The position numbers were made by a program, and so were the translations under genes. Below the pieces are notes generated by a model. That model was not told the origin of the DNA. It worked only from the letters and a program-made list of their open reading frames with translations, and searched no databases. A stretch of 64,000 nt of DNA, taken from assembly GCA_036873135.1 (NCBI GenBank), contig JAPTYO010000014.1:1-64000 (forward strand), given 5' to 3'. This DNA is from Clarkia xantiana subsp. parviflora (Eukaryota; Streptophyta; Magnoliopsida; Myrtales; Onagraceae). This document shows, one piece after another, positions 22,278 through 33,471 of this stretch; within the stretch, counting starts at the first letter, position 1; each line of letters opens with the position of its first letter.

Positions 22278-24623
22278 TCAGGATCGCTGGATGACCAGAG
22301 CGGAAGTGTTGCCGCCATTGAAATCAGAAGAGGAAACGAAATCGCCGATCATCCCGAGCTCTGGGTACTCGCTCCATTTGACCATCAACTCGTCGAATAT
22401 ACACTCCGAGGCCTTTCTCTCCCGCCCCACTATTACGAGATCGTAGCCACTCCCAAGGTCACGGATCCTGTCCAACGCTTGCCGGGAGTTCCCCGCTACC
22501 GCTTCGTAGTACTGGATGTTGGTGTTTTGACTGTTATTTGATATGAAAGCTTCCATGAAGGCATTGTCGAGCTGTTTCTCTTTGTTAACATCCTCATCAA
22601 CGTCGCTGCTGCTGCTTTCGTACCTGGACTATCAACCTCGACACTGTCAGCTGCTTCGTCTGCCCGCCGATGAATATCACCGGCCGCTACGTTAGATAAG
22701 AATCTGTGGTATCGGGTTATGCATTGCCCCAGACCGTTACCCATGAGTAACCCGACTGTGCATGGCGCATTGTCTTGTACATTACTGTTGAGGTGACGGA
22801 TCATCGCAGAAGACTGCAGCAAGCAAGCAAGCAAACGATTAATGAATATTAGGCATCTCGATCTCGATCGGGTTTAAATTGAATAATTTTATCTTATCGT
22901 ACGTACCTCTACTTTTGTCGTCGTGATGTTTATTGAAGGGGACGATGATAAGAGGTATGGACTCGTCTAGGGGAATCTTGCAGATGTTCTCGTGCATGGT
23001 TCGGTAGGGGGCGATGACGGTGAAGATCCCCATCATCACCAAATCGTTAGTTTCCTTAATGTGGTTAGCAAAGGCAGGCGCGTTCGATGTGGCCGATTTT
23101 TTTGGACAAGACAAGCTCGAGTTTCTTTCTAGTAGGGGATATCACTGGGATTGCTCGGCCGAGGAGCTGATTGAGGTGGGCGGAGTTTAGCTGCAGAAGT
23201 ATGTGAGGGTTGTAGAAGGGTGATTAGGGAAGGAACATTTTCTTCTTCGTGGACGCATAATATAGGTCGACGGAGCTAGGGTTATCCTGAATGCATCTTA
23301 TCTTCACACCGGGTTGGTGATGTTGTACAACTTGACAATACTGGGTGTTACCACCGCAATTTGGGCTAGCAACAATGAAGCGTATGTAGGCTTCTTCAAA
23401 TGCTGCATGCATGCGTGCAAGACAAGACAATTAATTAATTAACACCAACAGAAAGAAAGAAGAAGAAGATATTATATACATCAGAATTGAATTGACCCAT
23501 CGCGTAGATAGCCACATGTTGAAGGCCGGGCCCTTGATGTTCATCATGAGTCCCACCAAGAGGGAGTCCCGTGTAGGTAGCTTAAAAAACAGGCTAGCTG
23601 CGGCAAACTTGACGATGCAGCCGATGACGACTAACAAAACCGCCCTAATCATATCTTGGGAATCCTGTGGTGATAGATGATGACAGAAAACGTGGGCTAG
23701 CCCTACATTGTAGCCCATAGAGAGATAGAACAAAGTCCCTAACCACAGCACGATTTCGGAGGGGAGAGGGGGCCCGCTGCCTGCCGAGAATGTCACCATA
23801 CCCATGGCTCCAACCAGGACCCCCACAACAATACAAGAGGGGACGGGGTTAAGATCTTAACGATCCACACCATCACCGGTCTTATCACAACAAATGAGAA
23901 GACGAGGATGGCGGCCATGGCTTCCCACTGCTCTCAACTGGATACCCAGTCCAGCTCTTCAAATGCAATGGCCACGTTAGGGAAACAAGTCAAAGAGAGC
24001 CCCCCTGCAAATGTGAAGCACAGGGGCTTGCTATCATATCCCCCGATTCCAAACTCGGGATAATCCTGTCTAAGCATTAATTAGCAGGAAATTAATGGTG
24101 ACACAGGGTGCCCCAAAAGCTTATCATTCCCATAATTCACGCTCTCTTTACCATCTTCGGCACGTCCATTTTCACCCCGATGATGAACGCCAAGTAGAGA
24201 ATCCCCATCGATGAACCAAAACCTTTACCACCATCATCTCCTCTAACTCCCCACTCTTCCCGCCATTGCCCCACCCCGTAACCAATGAAAATCCCAGCCT
24301 ATTATTACATTTTAAAAATGAATTAATTAATATCATACACAGAGTTCAGTGTGAAAATTAATTAATAATAAATGGAAAATTTTAAAGGAATTAATTAATG
24401 TATGTACTAGTACATACGACACGAATTTCTGCTGGTTGAGATATCGAATTTCTGCTGGAATAGACGGGCGACGAGGATGAACTTGGATCATGAACACCTT
24501 TAAGGTTTCTTTCCTAAAATTATTGTCGTACCTTACTCCATCCACTTGTATTCGTTGCCGGCATACCTCTTCTGGTGAAAAATTTACATGATTGTACCCC
24601 AACGATGTCAAAAAGGAACCCAA
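22278..24623 (-). pseudogene. Decayed cation/H+ exchanger (CHX family)
   Basis: Pieces of a plant CHX monovalent-cation/proton antiporter appear in order on the minus strand. They are an N-terminal VCRQRIQVDGV block ending KVFMIQV (24623 to about 24420), the membrane segments GILYLAFIIGVKMDVPKM (about 24200) and FTFAGGLSLTCFPNVAIAFE (about 24000), then FFKLPTRDSLLVGLMMNIKG (about 23560). The soluble tail follows with FTVIAPYRTMHENICKIPLD and SIPLIIVPF (about 22970), NVQDNAPCTVGLLMGNGLG (about 22750), YDLVIVGRERKASECIFDEL and YPELGMIGDFVSSSDF (to 22278). An in-frame TGA follows LDWVSS near 23940, frames change several times, and much of the membrane domain is missing, so a working transporter is not encoded. 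Confidence 0.8.
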
Positions 24624-25885
24624 ACACTCTTAGCTAGCTAGCTTAATGTTTTGATTGAATACATGTGTTGTAATTTCAATCAATAATATATATAAATAAA
24701 AGGAAAAATGTTGTTGTTGTTTTGGTGAATGAATGAATGAGGACAATGTGGTGGCAGTTGGTATACCAGCTGATGCTTAATGGATTTTGGTTACGTCATC
24801 TCCAAGTCTTAGCTGGAAAAGTTATATTTATTTGAGGAGCACGATGCACCACCACCACAGTCTTTCACTTTGTGCCTCCAGTTTTCTCAAAATACACTTT
24901 TAAACTTTACAATATATATGTACCGAATGTTGTGACTTACACTTGTCTTATTAACGGGTTCTGCCGTGGTGGAGACTCTGGTAGGGCTGAAAGTCTGTTT
25001 AGAGAAAGAACTCAATTCATAAGTTTCAATACTGGGCCCATTTATTTGGGCTCGGTAACTATATTTACTTTAATATGTATATATATAATGTCGGCCCACC
25101 CAATAATCTATCTTTTGACTTGGAGGGTGCATGTATGCATTAATTAATTTTAATAAGCTAGCTAGGTAGGTAGGTAGGTTAATTAGTTGTCGGATCATCA
25201 AAACACATCTAGCTAGCTTCTTCTCCATCGATCTCCTTGTGTTAATTATTCTCATGTATTATAATTCATTAATGTTTTCTTCATCCATCCATCAGGCTGT
25301 TCGGTTTTGGAATATTAATTCAAGTGGACCAGCTAGATAGCTGTTTTTCCACAACCCAGCCCAGATGATATGGTTTCATTTCATGCACGATCCACCTGGT
25401 CTCTGCACTGCATGCGACTGCCTCCCCGAGGAGATCGATCATGCGTCTCGCTCCTGTTCTTGCCTCAATCTACAAATGCTAGCTACACTCCTCCTCTACC
25501 GCATATATATGCATGTTATTATCATTTATTTAAAAGGGTTTTCAAATATCCCAGACAATTAATACATAAATAAAAACGTTATTAAGGAATTAATAATATC
25601 CAAAACTTTTATTTCTGCATGCTCTCATTAATATAATTCCCATAAATATATATATTAGAGATATATATATATATAGCTAAACTTGTTGTTTACAGTCCCC
25701 TTATTCTACCAAAAATACACCAAATCTAATCCAGAAATACATATATAATAACTGGAAAATTAATCAACACATTGCTGATGATGATTCGAGATACACCAAA
25801 AACATGGACACACTTATACACCACTATATATATACACAAAAATATATAAGATCGTCAGATAGAAGTAGTAGTGATGAGCAATGAA
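24624..25885. other. Spacer containing a captured PPR fragment
   Basis: AT-rich, with GCTAGC and (TA)n runs. The only recognisable piece is the 86-bp PPR fragment at 24922. The frames at 25365-25573 are uninformative. Confidence 0.6.
24922..25007 (+). pseudogene. 86-bp fragment identical to the PPR gene at 41679-41764
   Basis: From ACCGAATGTTGTGACTTACA to AGTCTGTTTAGAGAAA every base equals the PPR coding sequence 16.7 kb downstream (NVVTYTCLINGFCRGG followed by DSGRAESLFRE). Sequence on either side is unrelated. There is no poly(A) tail and no target duplication. Confidence 0.93.
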
Positions 25886-27170
25886 TTACCGATCGAGTTC
25901 TAGCTTTTCTGGGTGGTTCCTACGGTCGTCCTTATTATAACAAGGTGGAGGAATAACGTTGCCATTGTTGCTGCCATAAGCTTTCCAACAAACAGAACTC
26001 AAGTCTCCTCCTTGTGCCGAAACAAGCTGAATATCTTCCAAGTATAAACCCCTACATGGATGCTTATCGCTACAATGGAATATCATAGCTTCTTCTGTCA
26101 CCGATGTTCCTTTAATTTGTATGAACTGTATGTTCTCTACTTTCACTGCCTGAGTCTGCACCCACAATAATCATCAGTATTAATTATGATCTGAATGAAT
26201 GTATATATATATATATATGATTATAATAGTTAGCTAGTGTTGTTGTTGTTATGAATTAATTCGAACCTGATTATTACAAGGGTGAGGCGTATCACAGTAA
26301 TATTGGTCGATAATGATAGGGTTTGATACATTATCCATCCAAATATTTCTGAAGATGACATTCGTGACGGAGCCTCGACCTCCCTGATGAAGATGATCAT
26401 ATATATATTAATTACATCATAGTTAATTAATTAATACATTATTAATTGTCTTTGGTGATGATGATATTATAATTTGACAGACAATTATAAGCTAAGTGAA
26501 TGTCTTATATATATATATATTAATTACCTGCCATGTTTTGATTCTCAGTCCATTTAGTGTGTTTGATAAGAATGCTCTTTCAACATGTACTTCGTCAACA
26601 TTAGCCACTGAGTTCCCCTCTCCTAAGCTCCCAATACTTAACACCCACATTTTTGTTATCGTCATTGAAATAATTAATAATCCTTAATTAGTTAAGTAGA
26701 TAGAGACAATGAAGAGGCAATGTCACCTAAGACCCTGTCCTGGTCCACATATGATGTTCCTGATCTTGATCTGCGAAGAGTTCCCGCCGATTGAAACACA
26801 ATCTCCTCCTGAAAACCAAGATGATCATAGATATATATACATATATATGATGATGCATGAGATATAAAAGGTGTTGTTGATGAAATTAGACAAGATGATA
26901 TATATAGAGAATGAATAATTAATAGAGTAGAAAAACATATATATATACCTGTTCGAACAATGGTGTCAATGATCCGAACGCTATGGGTTCCAGTAATGTG
27001 AATCCCGTCAGTCTTAGGGCTCGCCGGGGGCGCTATGACCCTCAAATTGGTCAATTTTACATTTTGGCAGTTGGTGATTGTGATGTGCTTTTTCTGACTA
27101 TCAATAACCATTAGGTTCATTATCCTTATATTCTTGCAATTTTCAAACGTTAGTGCCTGCATGCATGCCA

Positions 27171-27201
<31 letters not shown>

Positions 27202-27616
27202 ATTGTAAGTAACATCGATCATAAGACTCAGCATTATTGTATCCAAACTATATATCCCAAGATAAAAACTCAACTAACCGTGGGAGTAGGACTACAAGTC
27301 TGCAACAACCAAAACATGGATGAACAAATTAGCTAGGGTTAGTAATTAAATTAGTACGTACGATGATGTTCGTCGTCGACATTAAATGTATAGGGTATCT
27401 AAAAGGACATTATCATTATTAATTATGTTTCAATGTTATTATATACATTTGTGGAGTTTGTTAGGCAGGACTTGGACCACCATTTGCGACCCATTCCATT
27501 GATGCGGCCTCGACCTTCTAAGTAGAGGTGCTTTACGCCGCTGAAGTAGAGCCATTTACTCGGGTCCACGCCCTTCCATGCATTTGGATCTTCAGGTGCA
27601 ATTACCTTTCCGGATA

Positions 27617-27671
<55 letters not shown>

Positions 27672-28283
27672 CACAATTATAAATAGTACCTATTTTTATA
27701 AGAATGAATTAATTATATATGAATCGATTAGCTAGCTAGCCACGTACCTGAAGAGTGACCTTCGATTTACATGGTCCGGAAAGAGTGACGGGGCTAACCA
27801 GAAAAGTTTTCTTGGACGGGACCATGATTCGGGTCGGTGCAGCCGTAGAACATGCTAGCTCCCATACTCTCATAAAAGCCTACACACATTCAAAATCATT
27901 CATTCATTATTGTGAAATCAAATACAACTTAAGAATTAATATATATGAGTTTAGCTAGCCGAGCCGAGCCGAGATAAAGCTAGACGGACGGGGTGGGGGT
28001 ATAATAATATATAGTTTCTCCAATGACAAACTAATTAATTAGTTGGTATCATTGTCTAATTTTAAGCCAATAATTTTGACGTAGAGACCTCAGTATCATC
28101 ACAAGTTCCATTCCCGACAGCACCGCCATGTTCGACAATATGATAAATAGTTTCCGGAACTACACTGCCCCCCCGGATACTTAGCTCCGGATCTTGATCC
28201 TCTGCAGCAAGAATATTTTTTGCAAAAAAAAGATAGGTGCAGACAAGAACACAACAAGAAAACCATCTTCTTTGGTTTGTCAT
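25886..28283 (-). CDS. Polygalacturonase-like GH28 protein with altered active site, nine exons, 434 aa
   Basis: Secreted GH28 pectinase fold. Exons (minus order) 28283-28089, 27879-27748, 27617-27447, 27299-27279, 27156-26949, 26808-26727, 26636-26528, 26383-26267 and 26155-25886 sum to 1305 nt and join cleanly. Exon 4 is a 21-nt microexon. Residues 1-26 form a signal peptide (CCVLVCTYLFFAKNILA), then YHIVEHGGAVGNGTCDDTE and the parallel beta-helix. Active-site motifs differ from the enzyme consensus: NTD is KTD (221-223), GDD is GGD (243-245) and GHG is GQG (266-268); only RIK (301-303) is normal. In fungal PGs the missing first Asp of DD is the general acid and the His is also needed. The fold and gene structure are intact, so a non-catalytic or altered role is likelier than a pseudogene. 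Confidence 0.9.
27618..27668. repeat. (TA)n microsatellite in intron 2 of the polygalacturonase gene
   Basis: About 50 bp of uninterrupted TA directly upstream (in gene sense) of the exon 3 acceptor. Shorter TA runs lie in other introns of the same gene (26205, 26508, 27176). Confidence 0.9.
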
Positions 28284-29759
28284 CGTGAACTATAGATAGA
28301 AATTAGAGGAAAGAAATGTGGTAATATATAAAAGAGACTTAATAATTTGTTTTTCAAATTCATTAGAAGTGGATTTGAATTCCATGCATATATACGTGTA
28401 ATCTGTAGCTCATGGGCACTGCTTTAGTTTGTTGGTTTGTGGTGTTGTTGGGTTCGTGGATGGTTCCTGGAAAGTGGGTGAGCAAGGGACGTACGGACAG
28501 CCTTCGAATCTAGTTTCTAGTATATTGACAAGACAGATTCAACGACGACATACCATGCATGTAGTACGTAGCGTAACTATTTATATATATATATATATAG
28601 TATCTAGCTAGCTACACATTTGAAAATTTGAATTTGCTGAAGTTTCGTTGCTTCTGTGATACGCTAGCTAGCTAGTTATCAAATATTGTTCTGGTATCAG
28701 TGTCTTTTTTTTGCATCCAATGTTCCTGCGATTGTCAAATCATCACATTTGTCTATCCATGTCTCTCTGATTCTTTACTCAAATGGAAATTCATATATAT
28801 AGCCATTCAACAAAAAGTCAACCATGTAGCCCTAAACTATATATATATATATATAAAGTCATGATTTTTGGACACGCATTATTCTTAAATATCTCACGTT
28901 TATTTAAGTAAGTGCGTGAAGAATAATGTGTTTAAAGCATTCACTTTCACTTAAATAAACGTGTTTGTAGTTTTGGGGTGAAAACAAGTGTTAATAGTAA
29001 ATATCGTTAAGAATACGATGCATGCGTGCTTAAATTTTTTGTAGCCAATGATACGAGAGTCTTAATTAATTATCTCGTAACTCACGTTTATTTAAGTGAA
29101 ACTGAATGCTTTAAACACATTATTCTTCATATATACTTTAATATTTCACTAACTTCCGGACGAACTATATATGACACCTTCTTCTGGTAAAATAACTAGC
29201 TAAGCTACAACAACATTGGCTACCATTCCATAGACGAAAGACCTTTTTCAAGGTGGCGTCACACGTACGTAGCTAAGCCAGTTAACCTTGCATAAAAAGA
29301 GCATATTCCTTCGCCAATATAATTATATTAATTAATGACAGATAAATTTTAATACACATATCTTATACATAAATAACTAGAGTATGGTATGGCAACTGAA
29401 TAATTTCCTTTCGAAACACGACAATGGCTTTAAAACATGCATAATTTGTTTATTTAGAGAAATAATCGCGTTTGTATGTGGAAGTACGTATTTAGTTAGC
29501 ACAATAATAGTAGATTGGTCATACTGATTCGAACAGCAAGTTTTCTGAAGAATTTATCGATCATCTCGATATATGTCATATTGCGGGCCGGTATGAAGTG
29601 ATTGTGTGATCCAATAATTTTTACATTTATTGACTGGTTTTATGGATATAATTTTGATTCATTTAGTAATAGATCATATATATATGAATCTTATTACAAC
29701 GACTACACTATTATTATTGATTGATATTATTTGGGGTTTGATAATTTTTTTTTCTTATC
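28284..29759. other. Divergent spacer with an inverted repeat
   Basis: Promoter space of the polygalacturonase gene (to the left) and of the DUF2921 fragment (to the right). AT-rich with GCTAGC and (TA)n runs. The only clear structure is the inverted repeat at 28918-29128. No gene is supported. Confidence 0.6.
28918..29128. repeat. 46-bp inverted repeat with 119-bp spacer (MITE-like)
   Basis: GAAGAATAATGTGTTTAAAG (starting at 28918) through AATAAACGTG (ending 28963) is repeated as its near-exact reverse complement at 29083-29128 (CACGTTTATTTAAG to TTATTCTTC). Confidence 0.8.
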
Positions 29760-30338
29760 ATGGCACATCAAACATATACATATGCGGTCCATGCTCGTAG
29801 AACCTACGGTTCGGTCCCCCGAGCCGATGTTTTGTTTGATCAAACTGCGAGTGACCGAGTTTGGGAGACAAAGCTCGAAGCTTACGTGGGGCTGATTCAC
29901 GACTTCTTTCTTCTGCCCCAAGTCATCGGAAACTTGATATGGCAAATCGATGCCGAACTGAAGCCGCTAAGGAAGTTGTATTTTGTCGGGGTTACAGTAG
30001 TGAGGCTTCTTCCGCATTTATACGACTTCTTAAGGTCTCCGACAACAAACCCGTATATTTCGGCCGAGTACGAGTTTGTGAACACAGAGTTTAACTTCTT
30101 CTCCAAGTTGGGTGACGTGGCGATTCCAGTGACAGCGGTTTTGCTCGCGGTTGTGTTGTATTTTCAGCAGAGATGGGGGTATGAGAAGATTCGGGAGGTT
30201 ATGAAGATCGGCGAGTTCAGGATTCTTCCGGAAAGAACCGGAACCTATGAGAGGCTGCCGACAAAGGTGTCTGAAGCGGAACTCGTCGACAGGAATGGGA
30301 ACGGTACGAGGAAGGCCAAGCATGACAACGAAGAATAA
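29760..30338 (+). CDS. C-terminal DUF2921 domain protein, 192 aa, truncated relative to the family
   Basis: An intact single-exon frame whose residues 37-150 match the C-terminal membrane part of the plant DUF2921 family: KLEAYVGLIHDFFLLPQVI, KLYFVGVTVVRLLPHLYDFL, then PVTAVLLAVVLYFQQRWGYE. Two or three hydrophobic segments are visible. Full DUF2921 proteins have about 900-1050 aa with a large N-terminal region; none of that is seen in the 1.4 kb upstream. The first 36 residues (MAHQTYTYAV) do not look like the family and may be a chance start. Some family members (FLY1/FLY2) act as Golgi/endosomal RING E3 ligases, but no RING is present here. It is a 5'-truncated copy with an undamaged frame; whether it is expressed is unknown. 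Confidence 0.7.
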   Translation: MAHQTYTYAVHARRTYGSVPRADVLFDQTASDRVWETKLEAYVGLIHDFFLLPQVIGNLIWQIDAELKPLRKLYFVGVTVVRLLPHLYDFLRSPTTNPYISAEYEFVNTEFNFFSKLGDVAIPVTAVLLAVVLYFQQRWGYEKIREVMKIGEFRILPERTGTYERLPTKVSEAELVDRNGNGTRKAKHDNEE

Positions 30339-30647
30339 GGTTGTTATTTTTACACTTCATTTGTTGTTCTTGATGGATGGATGTATACAAATGCAATACA
30401 TTGTGGGCGTTTAGGAGTATCTGACATGTAAAAACTAGAGATAATAGAAAAGAAGCAATAATGTTCATAGATGTTGCTTTTTTTTGTTGGTTGCTGTTGT
30501 GCTTATTTCGATTAATTTTGGGCACGAGGAAGGCCGCCGATCGAGAATAAGGTTGCTTTAGAAGGTTCTTTTTAGAGTCAATCACACTTCATTTGTTGTT
30601 CTCCATGTGTTCTTGATCCGATGTATACAAATGCAATACATTGCGGG
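30313..30647 (+). repeat. Partial tandem duplication of the DUF2921 3' end
   Basis: The end of the frame and 3' UTR (ACGAGGAAGGCC, GAATAAGGTTG, TTCATTTGTTGTTCT, ATGTATACAAATGCAATACA) recurs about 215-235 bp downstream with indels (copy 2 about 30521-30647). Confidence 0.8.
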
Positions 30648-32381
30648 TCAAATTGCTAATGGTTTTATTTTGTAGCAAATCACCTGTTGAAGTTTTCTGA
30701 TTGGACAATTAGTTAGCACTGTCCACAACGACATTAATTATTGGTTAAAAATCTAAAAGCAGTTTCTAGTATAAGCCATGTTTCAATTAGGTATCTTATT
30801 ATTTTTTATTTGTTATCATCGGTTGTTAGAAGTATTAGATTCGTTGTGTTTCACATATTCGTCCAAAAATTGGCATTAAACTGACATAATGAAATCATGT
30901 GACATGCATGTAATAGTTTTTGTTGTAATTGATTATCCGACATATCATATTTGTTGTACAAAAAAACATTTCACTTGTGGATCATACAAGTGATTTTGCT
31001 GCAACAGTTTTAACACTAATTTTGGACGTAAATGTGAAACACAAAAATTTGATATATCAGACTGCCATTCACAATAAAAATGAGACATATAACTGCAATA
31101 TGGCGTATATTGCTTTTATATTTTTGTGTAGCACATGAATCAAAAGAAAAATATTTTAAAATTAAACCTATATCAATTAGTTTGAAAATTTGTAGCGCTA
31201 CAAAATGCTGCCAAACCCGTTATATTCTTTCCTCTTTCCATGTTTTACAACATATTTTATATTAATTAATCAGGCATCTTGAATAATACGATTCGAATAT
31301 GCCGGCACCGAGACAGTTGGTACCAAAATCACGGTGCTAATACAAGCTGTTTTATATTTGCCTAGACCCAGTGTACATGCACCCAATACAATACAAAAAA
31401 AAAAGTCGAAAACAACAAATTTAATTGTTTTGGGAGGGCTTGTGCGTTCACCGGTACAGGCTTACTAGAAGGAGGTGTGGAAGTGAAGATAAGGGGCTCA
31501 TTTCAAACCAAAAGAGATGAGGCCTGTTTAGGCCACGATGAAACCCATTTATATCTTTTAGTGCCACAATGAGGCCCATCTTTTCATTTATGAAGAAGTA
31601 TCGGCCCAGGTTGCTCTCTCCGTTAACGAGGGAGGCTCCTTGTTTCTTTGGAGACTCGAAATTCGGGGCCGTGCCGATCTGTCATCGAGACCCCGTGGCT
31701 GCTCGTACCGAAAAAGTCTAAGGATGTTGGTACATTGCAATGATCAATAGTGTGAAAAGCATTTGAAAAGCATCGAGGAAGGAGTAGTGGGATGGTTCTG
31801 TGGCGAATGAGAAATTGGTTTCTGATCCCTCCGGTAAGAATGGGTGAAATTACAGTCAACGGCTGGCTGGCTGGCTGGCTTAATAGCTAGCTATACCATC
31901 CCATCCACTTCAATCTTCATCCATACACTTCTCTGCAGCTCGTCTTTTCAATCTTCCAGCTTCTGTTGGATCATGACAAATTTATCATATACATCAATGA
32001 ATCAACTTCATCCCAACTGGAACAAGATTGATTCACTATACAAATTTACATACCACTCACTATCAAACACCCTTGCCATTTTTAAATTTAGGTAAATAAT
32101 TAATGCATACCTCCCATCCCATCATGAGTAGCCCCCCTTTCTTCTTCTTCTTCTTCTTCTCATCAGACCAATGACTCGCAACCTGCCAGGCCAACCATGA
32201 AAACACTCAACTTCATCTCTCATGTTAATTAAGACATATATGCATATAACTTAATCCCCCCCCCCTATCCATCTATTTCTTTTTTGCTTCATTACTGCAA
32301 CTAAATCGTTTCACTCTCCATTGTATGTCTGTATATAATAGCTCATCTAGTAAACCATACTGTTTCTTCTTTAATTAAAGA
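30339..32381. other. Spacer without a supported gene
   Basis: Apart from the 3'-end duplication just after DUF2921, I see no coding signal. The minus-strand frame at 31623-31859 is not recognisable. A (TTC)n run lies at about 32140-32160. Confidence 0.5.
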
Positions 32382-33471
32382 TTACTCCTCGACCAACCAA
32401 CAACTTAAAGATACCTGAAGATTATTAGGTTGTCCCACACATGGTCGCTCCTGTCCTAAGGTCAGTGATGAGATTTCCTTCATCATCATACTATATGTCA
32501 GATTTGGCCCCACAGCCTTAAATTGTCGTAAAAATTTCTTCACCCAGACACGAACTTCAGCAGTCAATTCCGTAGTGAAGAGCAATGTCTGGCGATCTCG
32601 ACGAAGCTGACCCAGAATCTTATTCAAATGGCGAGCAGCACCAAGGCAAAGCATGTCATATAGTCCATCAATGACAAGTAACCCCACGGTGCGCAAACAC
32701 AAAATACCATCAGCAGCAGCAGCAGCAGAAGAAAGATGCTGTATCAGGGGGTGTCTGGAGTTACAATTACAGCATCAGGTTTTTGATTACCTAATCTTTC
32801 CAGTTCACTTTCTCCTCCATTAAGCAAAACTACCATAATATCTGCAACGATCAATTAAAGATAGAACAGATATTAATTACGCATATTGATCAAATTAACT
32901 ATGCTACTTGTGAAACAATCATAGCCTAAATCTGGGTACCCTAATAACGTGATTGCATATCCATCACAACTACTGTAGGCATTAAACCCTAATCAAGATC
33001 AATCAATCATGGTATCATACAATTGGTATGAATATTGACCCAAAATTTCATCTCTCTTTCTCATGAAATCAAATCAAATCAAACCAAATCATACAGGCAG
33101 GCAGGCAGAAGCAGAGATATAAGCAAGCAAGCAAGCATAGTGGCAGAGAAGAATACTAGTTACCAGTCGAACTGAAGAATTTATTTGCTTGTTCAAATGT
33201 GCTAGATGCCATGTCTCTGGTAGCTGTTAGAATCAAAGCCGAAACGCCGGCATGATGAGGCCCGCGACGCTTCAATTTCTCAAACATGGTGACCAGGTAA
33301 GCCGCTATTTGCAAAGGTCGTGATTTTTCCTGAAGCAAGCACCTGAAATCCCAGCCGGAGATCATGAAAGGTAATGCAGACGACAATAAGTAATTCAAGG
33401 TTATATCCGGGAATGAGTCGCTCCAATGCATCGTCGCTCAGTCCTAGGGATTTGAACTCCTCCTTATCCAT
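32382..33471 (-). pseudogene. Decayed DEAD-box RNA helicase
   Basis: The minus strand starts MDKEEFKSLGLSDDALERL (33471). Then in alternating frames come LLSSALPFMISGWD (Q-motif region), LASGKITTFA (degenerate Walker A, expected ASGSGKT-like), FEKLKRRGPHHAGVSALILT followed by ATRDMA (motif Ia region, PTRELA-like), LLNGGESELERL, AVIVTPDTP (TPGR region), VGLLVIDGLYDML where DEAD should be, and RQTLLFTTELTAEVRVWV (SAT region). Frame changes between blocks and loss of the DEAD, SAT and GKT residues show that it is non-functional. The C-terminal RecA domain is missing. A (CAG)n-like run (32705-32725) lies in the gap. Confidence 0.75.

Noticed and set aside
22221..22541. 106-codon plus-strand frame
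   Set aside because: Antisense of the conserved CHX C-terminal tail.
31623..31859. Minus-strand 78-codon frame (FLIRHRTIPLLLPRCF)
   Set aside because: No family recognised, no splice partners, and surrounded by non-coding sequence.
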